Positions 34,474 to 42,739 are shown, counted from the stretch's first letter. The stretch: 64,000 bases of DNA from Agrobacterium vaccinii (GCF_021310995.1 NZ_CP054151.1:723501-787500), one strand, 5' to 3'. A program made the numbers and translations. The notes: generated by a model from the letters alone, not told the origin.

Positions 34474-35421
34474 TCAGAACTGATAACGGCGCATACGGCG
34501 CTGAATGGTGAAGAGATAGAAGCTGACACCGGCCAGAATGATGAGGAACATCACGGTCGCGATGGCCGCCCCCATGGATCGATCACCGAGTTGGAGCTGG
34601 AAACCGAAGAAGGTGCGGTAGAGCAGCGTGCCCAGAATATCGGTGGAGCCATCAGGCCCGGCCAGTGCCCCCTGCACGGTGTAGATCAGATCGAAGGCAT
34701 TGAAGTTGCCGACAAATGTCAGGATGGAGATGATGCCGATTGCGGGCAGGATCAGCGGAAGTTTGATTTTCCAGAACTGGCTCCAGCCGGTGATGCCATC
34801 CATCTCGGCAGCCTCGATCACCTCGTCAGGAATGTTGAGAAGGGCTGCATAGATCAGCATCATCGGGATGCCGACATATTGCCAGACGGAGATTAGCGAC
34901 ACTGCAATCAACGCGGAATTAGGTCGTCCCAGCCATGGCGCAAACAGAAACTTGAGATGCACGATATCGAGCAGCGTCGGCGCGATGCCCCACAGAGGCG
35001 ACAGGATCAGCTTCCAGATGAAGCCAACGATAACGAAGGACAGCAGCGTCGGCAGGAAGATGGCGGTGCGGTAAAACGCCGAAAAACGAAGCTTGGGCAA
35101 AGACAAGAGCGCCGCCAGCGCAACGCCGATCGGGTTTTGCACGAGCATATGGATGATGAAAAAGTAGATGTTGTTGACCAGCGCATTCCAGAAACTGACG
35201 GACCATCGATCCTCCAGAAACAACGCCCTGAAATTATCGAGACCGACGAAAACGCGCTGTCCGTCGATTTCGCGGAAGAAGGAGAGCCACAGGGTGCTGC
35301 CCAGTGGCAGGATCATGACGGCGGTATAGACCAGAAACGCCGGTAGCATGAAGACGATGATGTGCCACCGAAACGGCCGCCGGATCGATCTTTGGTCGCT
35401 TGAAGTCACATCGGGGTTCAT
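34474..35421 (-). CDS. Sugar ABC transporter permease (MalF/UgpA type)
   Basis: This 315-residue protein has six to seven hydrophobic segments beginning near residue 24 and the loop EAAEMDGITGWSQFWKIKLPLILPA, the typical EAA motif that contacts the ATPase. It pairs with the MalG-type permease. The ATG at 35421 lacks a clear ribosome-binding site, and the frame stays open upstream to 35517. I kept 35421 because the extension is not hydrophobic or conserved-looking. Confidence 0.88.
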   Translation of the reverse strand: MNPDVTSSDQRSIRRPFRWHIIVFMLPAFLVYTAVMILPLGSTLWLSFFREIDGQRVFVGLDNFRALFLEDRWSVSFWNALVNNIYFFIIHMLVQNPIGVALAALLSLPKLRFSAFYRTAIFLPTLLSFVIVGFIWKLILSPLWGIAPTLLDIVHLKFLFAPWLGRPNSALIAVSLISVWQYVGIPMMLIYAALLNIPDEVIEAAEMDGITGWSQFWKIKLPLILPAIGIISILTFVGNFNAFDLIYTVQGALAGPDGSTDILGTLLYRTFFGFQLQLGDRSMGAAIATVMFLIILAGVSFYLFTIQRRMRRYQF

Positions 35422-35552
35422 GGGGTCGGTCCGGGGTGTTGGGAAAAACAAGATCGCTGATCTGCGCAAACGGTACGCCGCACGTGTCAGATAGCAAACG
35501 TCCGCAAGGCGTGGCATGGCGGTGTTTAGACCGCCATGCTCTACGCGATGCG

Positions 35553-36812
35553 TTACTTCGCAGGCTTGTACCAGCCGTTGAGACCCTTTTGTAGCTTTTC
35601 AGCTGCCACTTTGGGCGTGTCCGTTCCGTTGATCACGTTTGCGGATTCGACCCAGGTCTCGTTTTCAAGATTGGGCGTGCCGCGCGACAGGATCTGGTAG
35701 GTCGAGCGGATCGTCGGCTTGCACTTTTCGCGCCATGATACGAATTCCTGTGCCAGCGGATCGGCCATCTTTACCGCCGTCTTGTTCAGGCTGAAGAAGC
35801 CCGGCAATGCGTTGGCGTAGAGATCGGCAAATTCTGCCGACGAAACCCAGGTCAGGAACTTAGCGGCTTCCGCAGCGTGTTTCGATTTCGCGTTTACGCC
35901 CATGCCGATGTCGGTGTGGTCAGAGATGTAGCAAGCATCGCCTTCCTTTTCGACCGGAGGCGGGAAAGCGCCCATCTTGAACTGAGCCTGCGTGTTGAAG
36001 CCGGATATTTCCCAGGAACCTGCCGGATAGATCGCAGCGCGACCAAGCGTGAACAGGTTCTGGCTATCAGGATAGGTCTGCGCTTCGAAACCGTCGCCAA
36101 GGTAGTCCTTCCACTTCGCCAGCACTTCGTAAGGCTTGACCCAGTCAGCATCCGTCAGCTTCTGCTCGCCCTTGATCAAAGCCAGACGGCCTTCTTCACC
36201 CTTCCAATAGTTGGGACCGATGTTCTGGTAGCCCATTGTTGCGGCTTCCCAGAGGTCTTTGGTGCCCATGGCCATCGGCACATAGGTGCCGTCCGCCTTG
36301 ATCTTGTCGAGCGCGGCAAAGAACTCGGCCTGTGTCTTCGGAACCTCAATCTTCAGAGCGTCGAAAGCGTCCTTATTGTAAATGAAGCCGTGGATGACCG
36401 AAGCCATCGGTACGCAGAATGTGGATGCGCCATCGTCCGTGGACCATGCGGATTTCGCGACATCCGAAAAGTTTTCCATGCCGGGGTTCTTGGTCAGATC
36501 ACCGAGATAACCCTTCTTGAACAGCTCAAGCGAGGCGTCGAACGGGCGGCAAGTGATGAGATCGCCAGCGGAACCGGATTCCAGCTTGGCATTGAGCGCA
36601 GCATTATACTCCGTTGGCGCCATAGGCTGGAAGTTCAGCTTGATGCCGGGGTTCTTGGTTTCGAATGCTGGAATTAGCTTGTCTTTCCAGATCGCCAGAT
36701 CGTCGTTACGCCAGCTTTCGATGGTCAGCGTCACATCGGCGGCGGATGCGATGCCGGAATAGCTTACAAGACTTGCGCCCAGCAGCAGTGCCTTGGTGAG
36801 ATTACGGGTCAT
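35553..36812 (-). CDS. ABC transporter extracellular sugar-binding protein
   Basis: This 419-residue protein has a Sec signal peptide (TKALLLGASLVSYSGIASA, residues 5-23) and the fold of group-1 solute-binding proteins: VTLTIESWRNDDLAIWKDKLIPAFE, then PAGSWEISGFNTQAQFKMGAFPPP and a C-terminal segment with WVESANVI. It delivers a sugar to the MalFG-type permease coded downstream. AGAGGGAGAATAAG precedes the ATG. The ligand is not shown by sequence; context suggests GlcNAc, MurNAc or a disaccharide of these. Confidence 0.9.
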   Translation of the reverse strand: MTRNLTKALLLGASLVSYSGIASAADVTLTIESWRNDDLAIWKDKLIPAFETKNPGIKLNFQPMAPTEYNAALNAKLESGSAGDLITCRPFDASLELFKKGYLGDLTKNPGMENFSDVAKSAWSTDDGASTFCVPMASVIHGFIYNKDAFDALKIEVPKTQAEFFAALDKIKADGTYVPMAMGTKDLWEAATMGYQNIGPNYWKGEEGRLALIKGEQKLTDADWVKPYEVLAKWKDYLGDGFEAQTYPDSQNLFTLGRAAIYPAGSWEISGFNTQAQFKMGAFPPPVEKEGDACYISDHTDIGMGVNAKSKHAAEAAKFLTWVSSAEFADLYANALPGFFSLNKTAVKMADPLAQEFVSWREKCKPTIRSTYQILSRGTPNLENETWVESANVINGTDTPKVAAEKLQKGLNGWYKPAK

Positions 36813-36874
36813 TTTCTTATTCTCCCTCTTGGTGTCACGCCGCAACGACGTGCATCACTTGTGATTTTCCCAGT

Positions 36875-37768
36875 TTATCCGCCGATCGATTGAAGCGCGC
36901 GCCTGACATTGTGGCCGCTTTCCTCCAATATGCTTTCAGCTGAATTCTTGTCTTTTGCACCTGCCGCCAGCAGGATCGCGATCTTGACCGAACCGGACGC
37001 CTTTTCCACCAATCTTCCGGCCTCTTCGACCTCGATCCCGGCAATGCCGGACACGATACGGGCAGCGCGCGCAACGAGCTTGATATTATCGGCACACAGA
37101 TTGACCATATAGCCATCATGAACATGCCCGAGGTGGATCGCCATCAGAGTCGAGAACATATTGAGCGCGATCTTCTGCGCCGTCCCGGCACCCATGCGCG
37201 TTGAACCGGACACGAATTCCGGCGGCGTTTGCAGCAGGATCGAAACATCTGCACCGTTAAAGAGTTTCGCCTGCGGATTGTTGGCGATGGCCACGACCTT
37301 GGCCCCCCTTGCCCGCGCGACGTCGGCAACAGCCAAAGCATAGGGCGTGGAGCCGCTGGCCGAGATGGTGACGACGCAATCGTCTTCACCGATGGCACCT
37401 TCGGCATCGATCCTCGCCTGCTCGACATCATCTTCGGGGCCGCCGGGCATATCGGACAAATTGCTCGTTCCACCCGCAAACAGGATTGCGATCTGGTCAC
37501 GACCGATGCCGTAGGTTCCCGGCAACTCGAGAGCGTCGGCCATCGCCATCAGACCGGAACTTCCAGCACCCGCATAGACGAGGCGGCGCCCGCTAGCGAT
37601 AGCATCGGCGGCGATCTTTGAAGCTGCGGCAATGGCTTCAAGCGAAGCATCGACCGCCCTTGCGGCATCTTGCTGACCGGCACTGAGAAGCGCCAGGACG
37701 TCACTCGGCACCATCGTGTCGAGGCCCTTCGCCTTCTCGTGCAAACCTTCGGTGCCGCCTGCGTTCAT
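36875..37768 (-). CDS. murQ: N-acetylmuramic acid 6-phosphate etherase
   Basis: This 297-residue SIS-domain protein has full MurQ length and motifs: VYAGAGSSGL near residue 64, ISASGSTPYAL, and SGSTRMGAGTAQKIALNM. Compared with E. coli MurQ from memory, both catalytic glutamates are kept: Glu81 in LELPGTYG and Glu112 in GGPEDD. The enzyme removes the lactyl ether of MurNAc-6-phosphate to give GlcNAc-6-phosphate and D-lactate. It is the first gene of the minus-strand operon, ahead of the sugar importer, and is divergent from the sugar kinase gene. An operator-like element lies 26 bases before its start. Confidence 0.9.
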   Translation of the reverse strand: MNAGGTEGLHEKAKGLDTMVPSDVLALLSAGQQDAARAVDASLEAIAAASKIAADAIASGRRLVYAGAGSSGLMAMADALELPGTYGIGRDQIAILFAGGTSNLSDMPGGPEDDVEQARIDAEGAIGEDDCVVTISASGSTPYALAVADVARARGAKVVAIANNPQAKLFNGADVSILLQTPPEFVSGSTRMGAGTAQKIALNMFSTLMAIHLGHVHDGYMVNLCADNIKLVARAARIVSGIAGIEVEEAGRLVEKASGSVKIAILLAAGAKDKNSAESILEESGHNVRRALQSIGG

Positions 37769-37793
37769 TCAAAAACTCCCTCGGGCGAATTTA

Positions 37794-37813
37794 ATGCCAA
37801 AAAAATACCAATT
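37794..37813 (-). promoter_or_regulatory. Amino-sugar operator, copy facing murQ
   Basis: Read on the minus strand, this 20-base element (AATTGGTA, seven T, GGCAT) is identical but for one base to the element at 37934-37953 on the other strand. It contains the repeat TTGGTAT-x4-TTGGCAT. It is centred about 35 bases before the murQ start. It is probably bound by the GntR regulator coded at 38860. Confidence 0.7.
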
Positions 37814-37933
37814 GTCCAGCAACTTTTAACAAGAGGTTTATTTCTGGCAGCTGAAATTCGTTTTCTCGTCGTCAATACAATGAATTTGCTCGATAATTTT
37901 TAATGGTTTTGAATTTTCACTTTGCCCCTTGGA

Positions 37934-37953
37934 AATTGGTATTTTTTTGGTAT
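37934..37953 (+). promoter_or_regulatory. Amino-sugar operator, copy facing the kinase gene
   Basis: The element AATTGGTA, seven T, GGTAT ends 22 bases before the kinase start codon at 37976. It mirrors the copy at 37794-37813; each faces its own operon at nearly the same distance (22 and 25 bases). HutC-type GntR regulators often recognise TGGTAT-like half-sites, and such a gene lies in the same operon. Confidence 0.7.
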
Positions 37954-37975
37954 CTTCTTTCCAGGAGACAATTTC

Positions 37976-38863
37976 ATGCAGCGATATCTGGTGGGAGTCG
38001 ATGGCGGCGGCACGAGTTGCAGGGCAGCCGTTGCAGATGTGAACGGCCAGATACTGGGCCGTGGCAAAAGCGGTGCGTCCAACATCATGAGCGCGCCCGA
38101 TCAGGCGATCCTCAACATTACCGAGGCGACGCAGGCTGCTTTTGCGGATGCTGGCCTTGATCCCAATCATTTGAGATATGCATGTGCCTATCTCGGACTT
38201 GCCGGCAACAACGTCGAAAACACCGTCGCTTATGTCCTGCCACGCCTGCCATTTGCACAGTCGACCATCGAATCCGACGGACTGATTGCGCTTCAGGGCG
38301 CACTTGGCGATGGCAACGGCGCGATCGCCATCCTCGGCACCGGAACAATTTATATTGCCCGCACGGGCACGGAAATCCACTCCATCGGCGGCTGGGGTTA
38401 TCATCTGGGCGATCTGGGAAGCGGGGCGCGGTTGGGCCAACTGGCCTTGCAACACAGTCTGCTTGCTTATGATGGTATTACTCCCAGCACACCGATGACT
38501 CACGACCTTCTCGATGAGTTCGACGGCGTTCCACAAAAGATGGTGGCATTCTCGCAAGCCGCAAAGCCGGGTGATTTCGGTCGTTACGCGCCTCGCGTCT
38601 TTGAATTTGCCACAAATGGTGACGAGGCCGCACTTTCGATACTGCATCAATCAGCTGCATCTATCGATGTGGCCCTGGATCGAGTGGCAGAGATAACGAA
38701 TGGTGGCAGGCTTTGTCTGCTGGGTGGCCTGTCGGGCCTCTATGCCGCCTATCTTTCCGCACGACACCGGCAACGTTTGGTCGCACCCGCAAGTGACGCA
38801 CTAACAGGTGCGATAGCACTGGCAAAGAGTGCCTTCGCCGACCATCAGCGAGGTGCAGCATGA
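37976..38863 (+). CDS. N-acetylglucosamine/N-acetylmuramic acid kinase (BadF/BadG family)
   Basis: This 295-residue protein has the ASKHA phosphate loop VGVDGGGTSCRAAV at residues 6-19, a second ILGTGTIYIAR near 122 and an adenosine-type LLGGLSG segment near 247. The BadF/BadG family includes GlcNAc kinases and the clostridial MurK, which phosphorylates both MurNAc and GlcNAc. With murQ divergent and nagA downstream, a 6-kinase for one or both sugars is likely. CAGGAGA precedes the ATG. The end overlaps the GntR gene by four bases. Confidence 0.85.
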   Translation: MQRYLVGVDGGGTSCRAAVADVNGQILGRGKSGASNIMSAPDQAILNITEATQAAFADAGLDPNHLRYACAYLGLAGNNVENTVAYVLPRLPFAQSTIESDGLIALQGALGDGNGAIAILGTGTIYIARTGTEIHSIGGWGYHLGDLGSGARLGQLALQHSLLAYDGITPSTPMTHDLLDEFDGVPQKMVAFSQAAKPGDFGRYAPRVFEFATNGDEAALSILHQSAASIDVALDRVAEITNGGRLCLLGGLSGLYAAYLSARHRQRLVAPASDALTGAIALAKSAFADHQRGAA

Positions 38864-39624
38864 TAGCGGCACTTTCGGAATTCCTGTCCCCTGACGATCT
38901 GCAAACAAGCGGATCGGGACCGCTTTACCTCAGACTGCGTCACTCGCTGGAAGATGCCATTCTCTCCGGCAAGCTGGGCCACGGGCAAGCGCTACCGCCG
39001 GAGCGCGATCTGGCAGAGTTCGCCAATGTCAGCCGTGTCACCGTGCGCAAGGCGGTGGATGATCTGGTGAAGGACGGCTTGTTGTCCCGTCGTCATGGCT
39101 CCGGCACATTCGTCATGAAACCGGTGTCGAAGCTTCAGCAACCGCTGTCCAGACTGACCTCGTTTACGGAAGATATGGTCCGTCGTGGTTATGTCACGCG
39201 CTCCGAGTGGCTGGGTCGCGGCCTTTTCCACCCGTCGTCTGATGAAATGATGATGCTGGGCCTGAAGGTGGACATGATGGTGGCGCGGCTGGAGCGGCTG
39301 CGTATTGCCAACGAGTTACCGCTCGCCATCGAACGCGCCAGCCTCGCCTCCGATATCTTGCCCGATCCGCATGCCGTCGACGCTTCTCTCTACGCCGAAC
39401 TTCACCGCACGGGGTTCAAGCCAGTTCGCGCCGTACAGCGTATCTCTGCCTGTAATGTTGCCCGCGAGGATGCGGCTCTGCTTGCGGTCCCGGAGGGATC
39501 GGCAGGTCTGGCCATAGAGCGGATTTCCTATCTCGCTTCCGGGCGTGTGGTGGAACTGACGCGCTCGCTTTATCGCGGCGATGCCTATGATTTTGTAGCT
39601 GAAATGACCCTGACGGATGGCTGA
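38860..39624 (+). CDS. GntR/HutC-family regulator of amino-sugar genes (NagR-like)
   Basis: This 254-residue protein has a GntR winged helix at about residues 20-90 (LPPERDLAEFANVSRVTVRKAVDDL, then RRHGSGTFV) and a UTRA effector domain that ends in VELTRSLYRGDAYDFVAEM. The layout is that of NagR/DasR/YvoA, which respond to GlcNAc-6-P or GlcN-6-P. It is coded between the sugar kinase and the deaminase, and its most likely targets are the two mirrored elements in the murQ-kinase gap. It overlaps the kinase gene by four bases. Confidence 0.88.
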   Translation: MIAALSEFLSPDDLQTSGSGPLYLRLRHSLEDAILSGKLGHGQALPPERDLAEFANVSRVTVRKAVDDLVKDGLLSRRHGSGTFVMKPVSKLQQPLSRLTSFTEDMVRRGYVTRSEWLGRGLFHPSSDEMMMLGLKVDMMVARLERLRIANELPLAIERASLASDILPDPHAVDASLYAELHRTGFKPVRAVQRISACNVAREDAALLAVPEGSAGLAIERISYLASGRVVELTRSLYRGDAYDFVAEMTLTDG

Positions 39625-39658
39625 TGTGCCGCCTGACACGACATTGAAAGAGAATGCC

Positions 39659-40681
39659 ATGCCAACGCATATGCGCCAAGAAATAGATGAAATTCCCGAA
39701 GCCGCTGCTCGACTGCTCAGCATATCGGACGCATCGCTGAAAGCTGCGGGCAAAGCCCTGCGGGAGCGTGACCCGGCATTTCTCATCACCATTGCCCGCG
39801 GCTCTTCCGATCACGCGGCGCATTTTCTCAAATATGCCATCGAGCAACAGGCGGGCCGGGCCGTCGCCTCGATCGGGCCGTCGCTGGCCTCGATCTATGG
39901 CAAGACGCTGAAGCTGGATCAAGCCGCAGCGATTTCGATTTCGCAGTCTGGCAAAAGCCCTGACATCGTCGCGCTTGCCCAGTCTGCTGCCAGTGCCGGT
40001 GCATTGACGATTTCGCTCACCAACACGCAGCCATCGCCGCTCTCCGATGCATCCGCTCATGCTGTCGATATCAGTGCGGGCCCTGAACTGGCGGTCGCTG
40101 CCACGAAATCCTTCTTCAACTCCGTGCTCGCTGGCCTTGCCATTCTGGCCGAATGGACGGCGGATGAGAGCTTGCAGCGCTCCATCCAGCAATTGCCGGA
40201 GATATTGACACAAGCGGTTGCGCTCGATTGGAGCGATCTGGCGGCGGAGCTTGGCGAGGCGGAATCGCTCTATATGCTGGGGCGTGGGCCATCGCTTGCC
40301 ATAGCCAGCGAGGCTGCTTTGAAATTCAAGGAAACATCGGAAATGCACGCGGAAGCCTATTCCAGTGCAGAGGTGCATCACGGACCCGTCGCGCTGGTGG
40401 ATCGTCGCTTCCCAATCATCACCTTTGCGGCGCGTGATGCAGCACTTTCGTCGGTGCTTGCGACGGCTGACAGTCTCGCCGAACAGGGCGCGCTTGCTTT
40501 CATCACGGCAGATGGTGGTGCGCATGCACGTCGCCTGCCCTTCGTGGAAACCGGCCATCCCTTTACCGATGCGCTGGCCCTGATCATCCCCTTTTATGGT
40601 TTCGTCGAGAGTTGGTCACGTGCAAAAGGTCTCAACCCGGATGCGCCTGCGGCCCTCAAAAAAGTCACGGAGACACACTGA
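39659..40681 (+). CDS. SIS-domain glucosamine-6-phosphate deaminase (AgaS/NagB-II type)
   Basis: This 340-residue protein has two SIS domains (FLITIARGSSDHAAHFLKY near residue 41 and LYMLGRGPSLAIASEAALKFKE near 202), like the isomerase half of GlmS without the glutaminase. The C-terminal ESWSRAKGLNPDAPAALKKVTETH tail is typical of this group. It should deaminate GlcN-6-phosphate to fructose-6-phosphate, replacing classical NagB. The ATG at 39659 is near AAAGAGA; an ATG at 39617 overlapping the GntR stop is the alternative. nagA follows two bases later. Confidence 0.86.
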   Translation: MPTHMRQEIDEIPEAAARLLSISDASLKAAGKALRERDPAFLITIARGSSDHAAHFLKYAIEQQAGRAVASIGPSLASIYGKTLKLDQAAAISISQSGKSPDIVALAQSAASAGALTISLTNTQPSPLSDASAHAVDISAGPELAVAATKSFFNSVLAGLAILAEWTADESLQRSIQQLPEILTQAVALDWSDLAAELGEAESLYMLGRGPSLAIASEAALKFKETSEMHAEAYSSAEVHHGPVALVDRRFPIITFAARDAALSSVLATADSLAEQGALAFITADGGAHARRLPFVETGHPFTDALALIIPFYGFVESWSRAKGLNPDAPAALKKVTETH

Positions 40682-40683
40682 CA

Positions 40684-41838
40684 ATGGTGACAGCACTGAC
40701 CCATGCCAGAATATTCGACGGCGAGCGCTGGCATGACAATAGCGCCCTGCTGATCGATGGTTCCAAGGTTGCTGGCATCGCGGCGAAAGACGACGTCGCG
40801 CCCGGCACAGAGTTGGTCGATTGCGCCAATGCGATCATCGTCCCCGGCTTCATAGATCTCCAAGTGAATGGCGGCGGCGGGGTCATGCTCAATGATGACA
40901 GGTCTGTCGATGGCATCGCCAAGATTTGCGCGGCCCATGCCAGGTTCGGCACCACAGGTTTGTTGCCGACGCTGATCACCGATACGCCGGAGATCACCGC
41001 ATCCGCCATCGAAGCTGGCCTTGAAGCGCAGCAGGCACGCGTTCCCGGCCTCCTCGGCCTGCATCTGGAGGGCCCTCACCTTTCGCTCGCCCGCAAAGGC
41101 ACGCACCATCCCGCCTTGATCCGCCCTATGGAAAATGGGGATCTCGAACGTATTCTCGCCGTCGCCAACCGGTTCGAAACGCTGATGATCACGGTGGCAC
41201 CCGAAAACGCGACGCTGGAACAAGTGAAAGCACTTGCCGAGGCTGGCTTTGTCGTCAGTCTAGGCCATACCGATGCTCCCTATGAAACGGCAAGAGCCTA
41301 TGCCGAAGCAGGTGCGCGGGTCGTCACACACCTGTTCAATGCCATGAGCCCGCTGGAAAACCGCTCACCCGGACTGGTTGGCACAGCGCTTGATCTCGGC
41401 CAGCTCTCGAGCGGCATCATTGCGGACGGTTTCCATGTCCATCCCGCATCCATGGGCGCTGCCATCCGTGCCAAGCGTGGACCGGGCCGGATTTTCATCG
41501 TTACCGATGCCATGTCGACGATCGGGACCGATCTTGACGGCTTGACGCTGAACGGGAGGCAGATTTACCGCAAGGACGGACGTTTGACGCTGGCTGATGG
41601 TACGCTTGCCGGTGCCGATATCGACATGTTGTCGTCGGTACTTTTCGTTCACAGAACACTTGGTATCGATTTCGAGGAGGCCGTGAGGATGGCAAGCCTC
41701 TACCCAGCGCAGGCAGTGGGAATTGCGAGCCGCAAAGGCTTGCTGACATCGGGATATGACGCCGACTTCGTCGTTCTCGATACTGATTTTCAAATGAAAA
41801 GCACATGGATTGGCGGCGAACGCGTCTTTGAAGCATAG
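40684..41838 (+). CDS. nagA: N-acetylglucosamine-6-phosphate deacetylase
   Basis: This 384-residue amidohydrolase has GFIDLQVNGGGG near residue 57, HLEGPHLS near 128, SLGHTDAPY, HLFNAMSPLENR, DGFHVHP and TDAMSTIGTD, all hallmarks of NagA. It removes acetate from GlcNAc-6-phosphate to give GlcN-6-phosphate, the substrate of the deaminase coded just upstream. The ATG at 40684 follows the deaminase stop by two bases. It is the last gene of the plus-strand amino-sugar operon; the transcript then meets the oppositely oriented small RNA. Confidence 0.94.
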   Translation: MVTALTHARIFDGERWHDNSALLIDGSKVAGIAAKDDVAPGTELVDCANAIIVPGFIDLQVNGGGGVMLNDDRSVDGIAKICAAHARFGTTGLLPTLITDTPEITASAIEAGLEAQQARVPGLLGLHLEGPHLSLARKGTHHPALIRPMENGDLERILAVANRFETLMITVAPENATLEQVKALAEAGFVVSLGHTDAPYETARAYAEAGARVVTHLFNAMSPLENRSPGLVGTALDLGQLSSGIIADGFHVHPASMGAAIRAKRGPGRIFIVTDAMSTIGTDLDGLTLNGRQIYRKDGRLTLADGTLAGADIDMLSSVLFVHRTLGIDFEEAVRMASLYPAQAVGIASRKGLLTSGYDADFVVLDTDFQMKSTWIGGERVFEA

Positions 41839-41872
41839 GTACGGCTTAAACGCGCCTGGCTATGGTTCCAGA

Positions 41873-42040
41873 AACGAAAAAGCCTGCCGCGGGAGGAGGT
41901 GCGGCAGGCTTTTCGAAAAGAACCGAACAGCAGTTGGGAGGAGGAGTGCTGCTGTTCCGACAGACGTCCCTGGGAGGAGGAGTGGGCCGTCTGAATTCGA
42001 AGCTCTGCGGGAGGAGGTGCATCGCTTCGATGAGTTCAAT
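41873..42040 (-). ncRNA. Small RNA with four anti-Shine-Dalgarno hairpins (alpha-r14/NfeR1-like)
   Basis: Read on the minus strand, four hairpins in a row each display CCTCCTCCC in the loop (plus-strand GGGAGGAGG at 42009, 41972, 41936 and 41891). Stems are: 42024-42030 with 41997-42003; 41988-41993 with 41961-41966; 41949-41957 with 41925-41933; 41901-41913 with 41878-41890. The last is a 13-bp terminator stem followed by five T. The loop is the complement of a perfect ribosome-binding site. The alpha-r14 family of rhizobial sRNAs (NfeR1 in Sinorhizobium) is built this way. The stems differ while the loops are alike, which points to selection for the loop. I cannot see a clear promoter; the 5' end near 42040 is a guess. 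Confidence 0.82.
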
Positions 42041-42142
42041 GTACCTTTTTTTACCGCCCAATAAACAGACGACATTGCAGCGCAGCCATGCAAAAACGTT
42101 ATATCACTGCATCGCCACCGCACCTGCGAGGCAGAAACGAAA

Positions 42143-42165
42143 ACGCCCGCTTCATCAGCGGGCGT
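42143..42165 (-). terminator. Intrinsic terminator of the DUF1127 gene
   Basis: On the minus strand a 9-bp perfect stem (ACGCCCGCT with AGCGGGCGT) with a five-base loop is followed by TTTCGTTTC. It lies 30 bases after the DUF1127 stop codon and upstream of the sRNA. Confidence 0.85.
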
Positions 42166-42194
42166 AAAACAGGCCAATCAGTCAGATAGGGCGA

Positions 42195-42341
42195 TTAGCG
42201 ACCGACGGATGCGCGGGCGACAGTCTGAATATCAGAGCGGGAGATGCCGAGGTCCTGCAGTTCGCGAGAGCTCATACGACCCAGTTCGGTTACGGTCTGA
42301 CGGTACTTGCGCCAATTGTTGAAAGAGCGTGCTACGTTCAT
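42195..42341 (-). CDS. DUF1127 (YjiS-like) small protein
   Basis: This 48-residue protein is basic and matches DUF1127: NWRKYRQTVTELGRMSSRELQDLGISRSDIQTVAR. Such short proteins of about 47 residues are frequent in Agrobacterium and have been tied to phosphate and carbon metabolism and RNA turnover. The ATG at 42341 follows GGGGATCATC. An own terminator follows. The nearby anti-SD RNA is transcribed in the same direction just downstream, but the terminator separates them. Confidence 0.9.
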   Translation of the reverse strand: MNVARSFNNWRKYRQTVTELGRMSSRELQDLGISRSDIQTVARASVGR

Positions 42342-42739
42342 GATGATCCCCTTTCGTGAGGTCCCTTGACGCCAGCAACCTTGCTTTGGTTCCAACGTCG
42401 TTTCGATGGTTGATATATAGCGCACAGGTCCTTTGACGATAAGACACAAGGCGTCAGGGCCGCCATGCGACAGGCGCATAGGTCTGAAAAGAGACATGCG
42501 CGGGACTTTTCCACCCTTCCGAGTTCAGTTCGCACAATCTGATGTTATCATACATCTTATACTTTAAGATATGTTGACATGGGCTGATTTCGTCCATACC
42601 AATAGTATCTAGTCGAAGGAGGATCGGCTGATCTTTACACAATCACAGTAACGCTTCCGGCGAGATCGCCGTGGAGACGTCGCCTATTGGACTGTTGCAA
42701 CGACAGCGGATGGACATCCGCGTTCTGGGGAGAAGAATC
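42342..42739. other. Divergent promoter region between DUF1127 and TRAP genes
   Basis: I find no gene in these 398 bases. The region is AT-rich around 42540-42620. It holds a GATGT-N6-ACATC inverted repeat (42541-42556) and another with CATCTTA/TAAGATATG arms just after it (42552-42573), which are likely regulator sites for the TRAP operon. Confidence 0.6.
42541..42556. promoter_or_regulatory. Candidate regulator site upstream of the TRAP operon
   Basis: The 16-base inverted repeat GATGT-TATCAT-ACATC resembles operators of FadR-type GntR proteins, which often control TRAP transporter operons. It stands about 185 bases before dctP. No regulator gene lies beside it, so the partner would be coded elsewhere. 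Confidence 0.4.

Noticed and set aside
41873..42040. GGGAGGAGG repeated four times, looking at first like strong ribosome-binding sites or a short repeat array
   Set aside because: On the plus strand no start codon and open frame follow them sensibly, spacing varies (36-45) and only nine bases repeat, so it is no CRISPR. The minus-strand hairpins explain all four.
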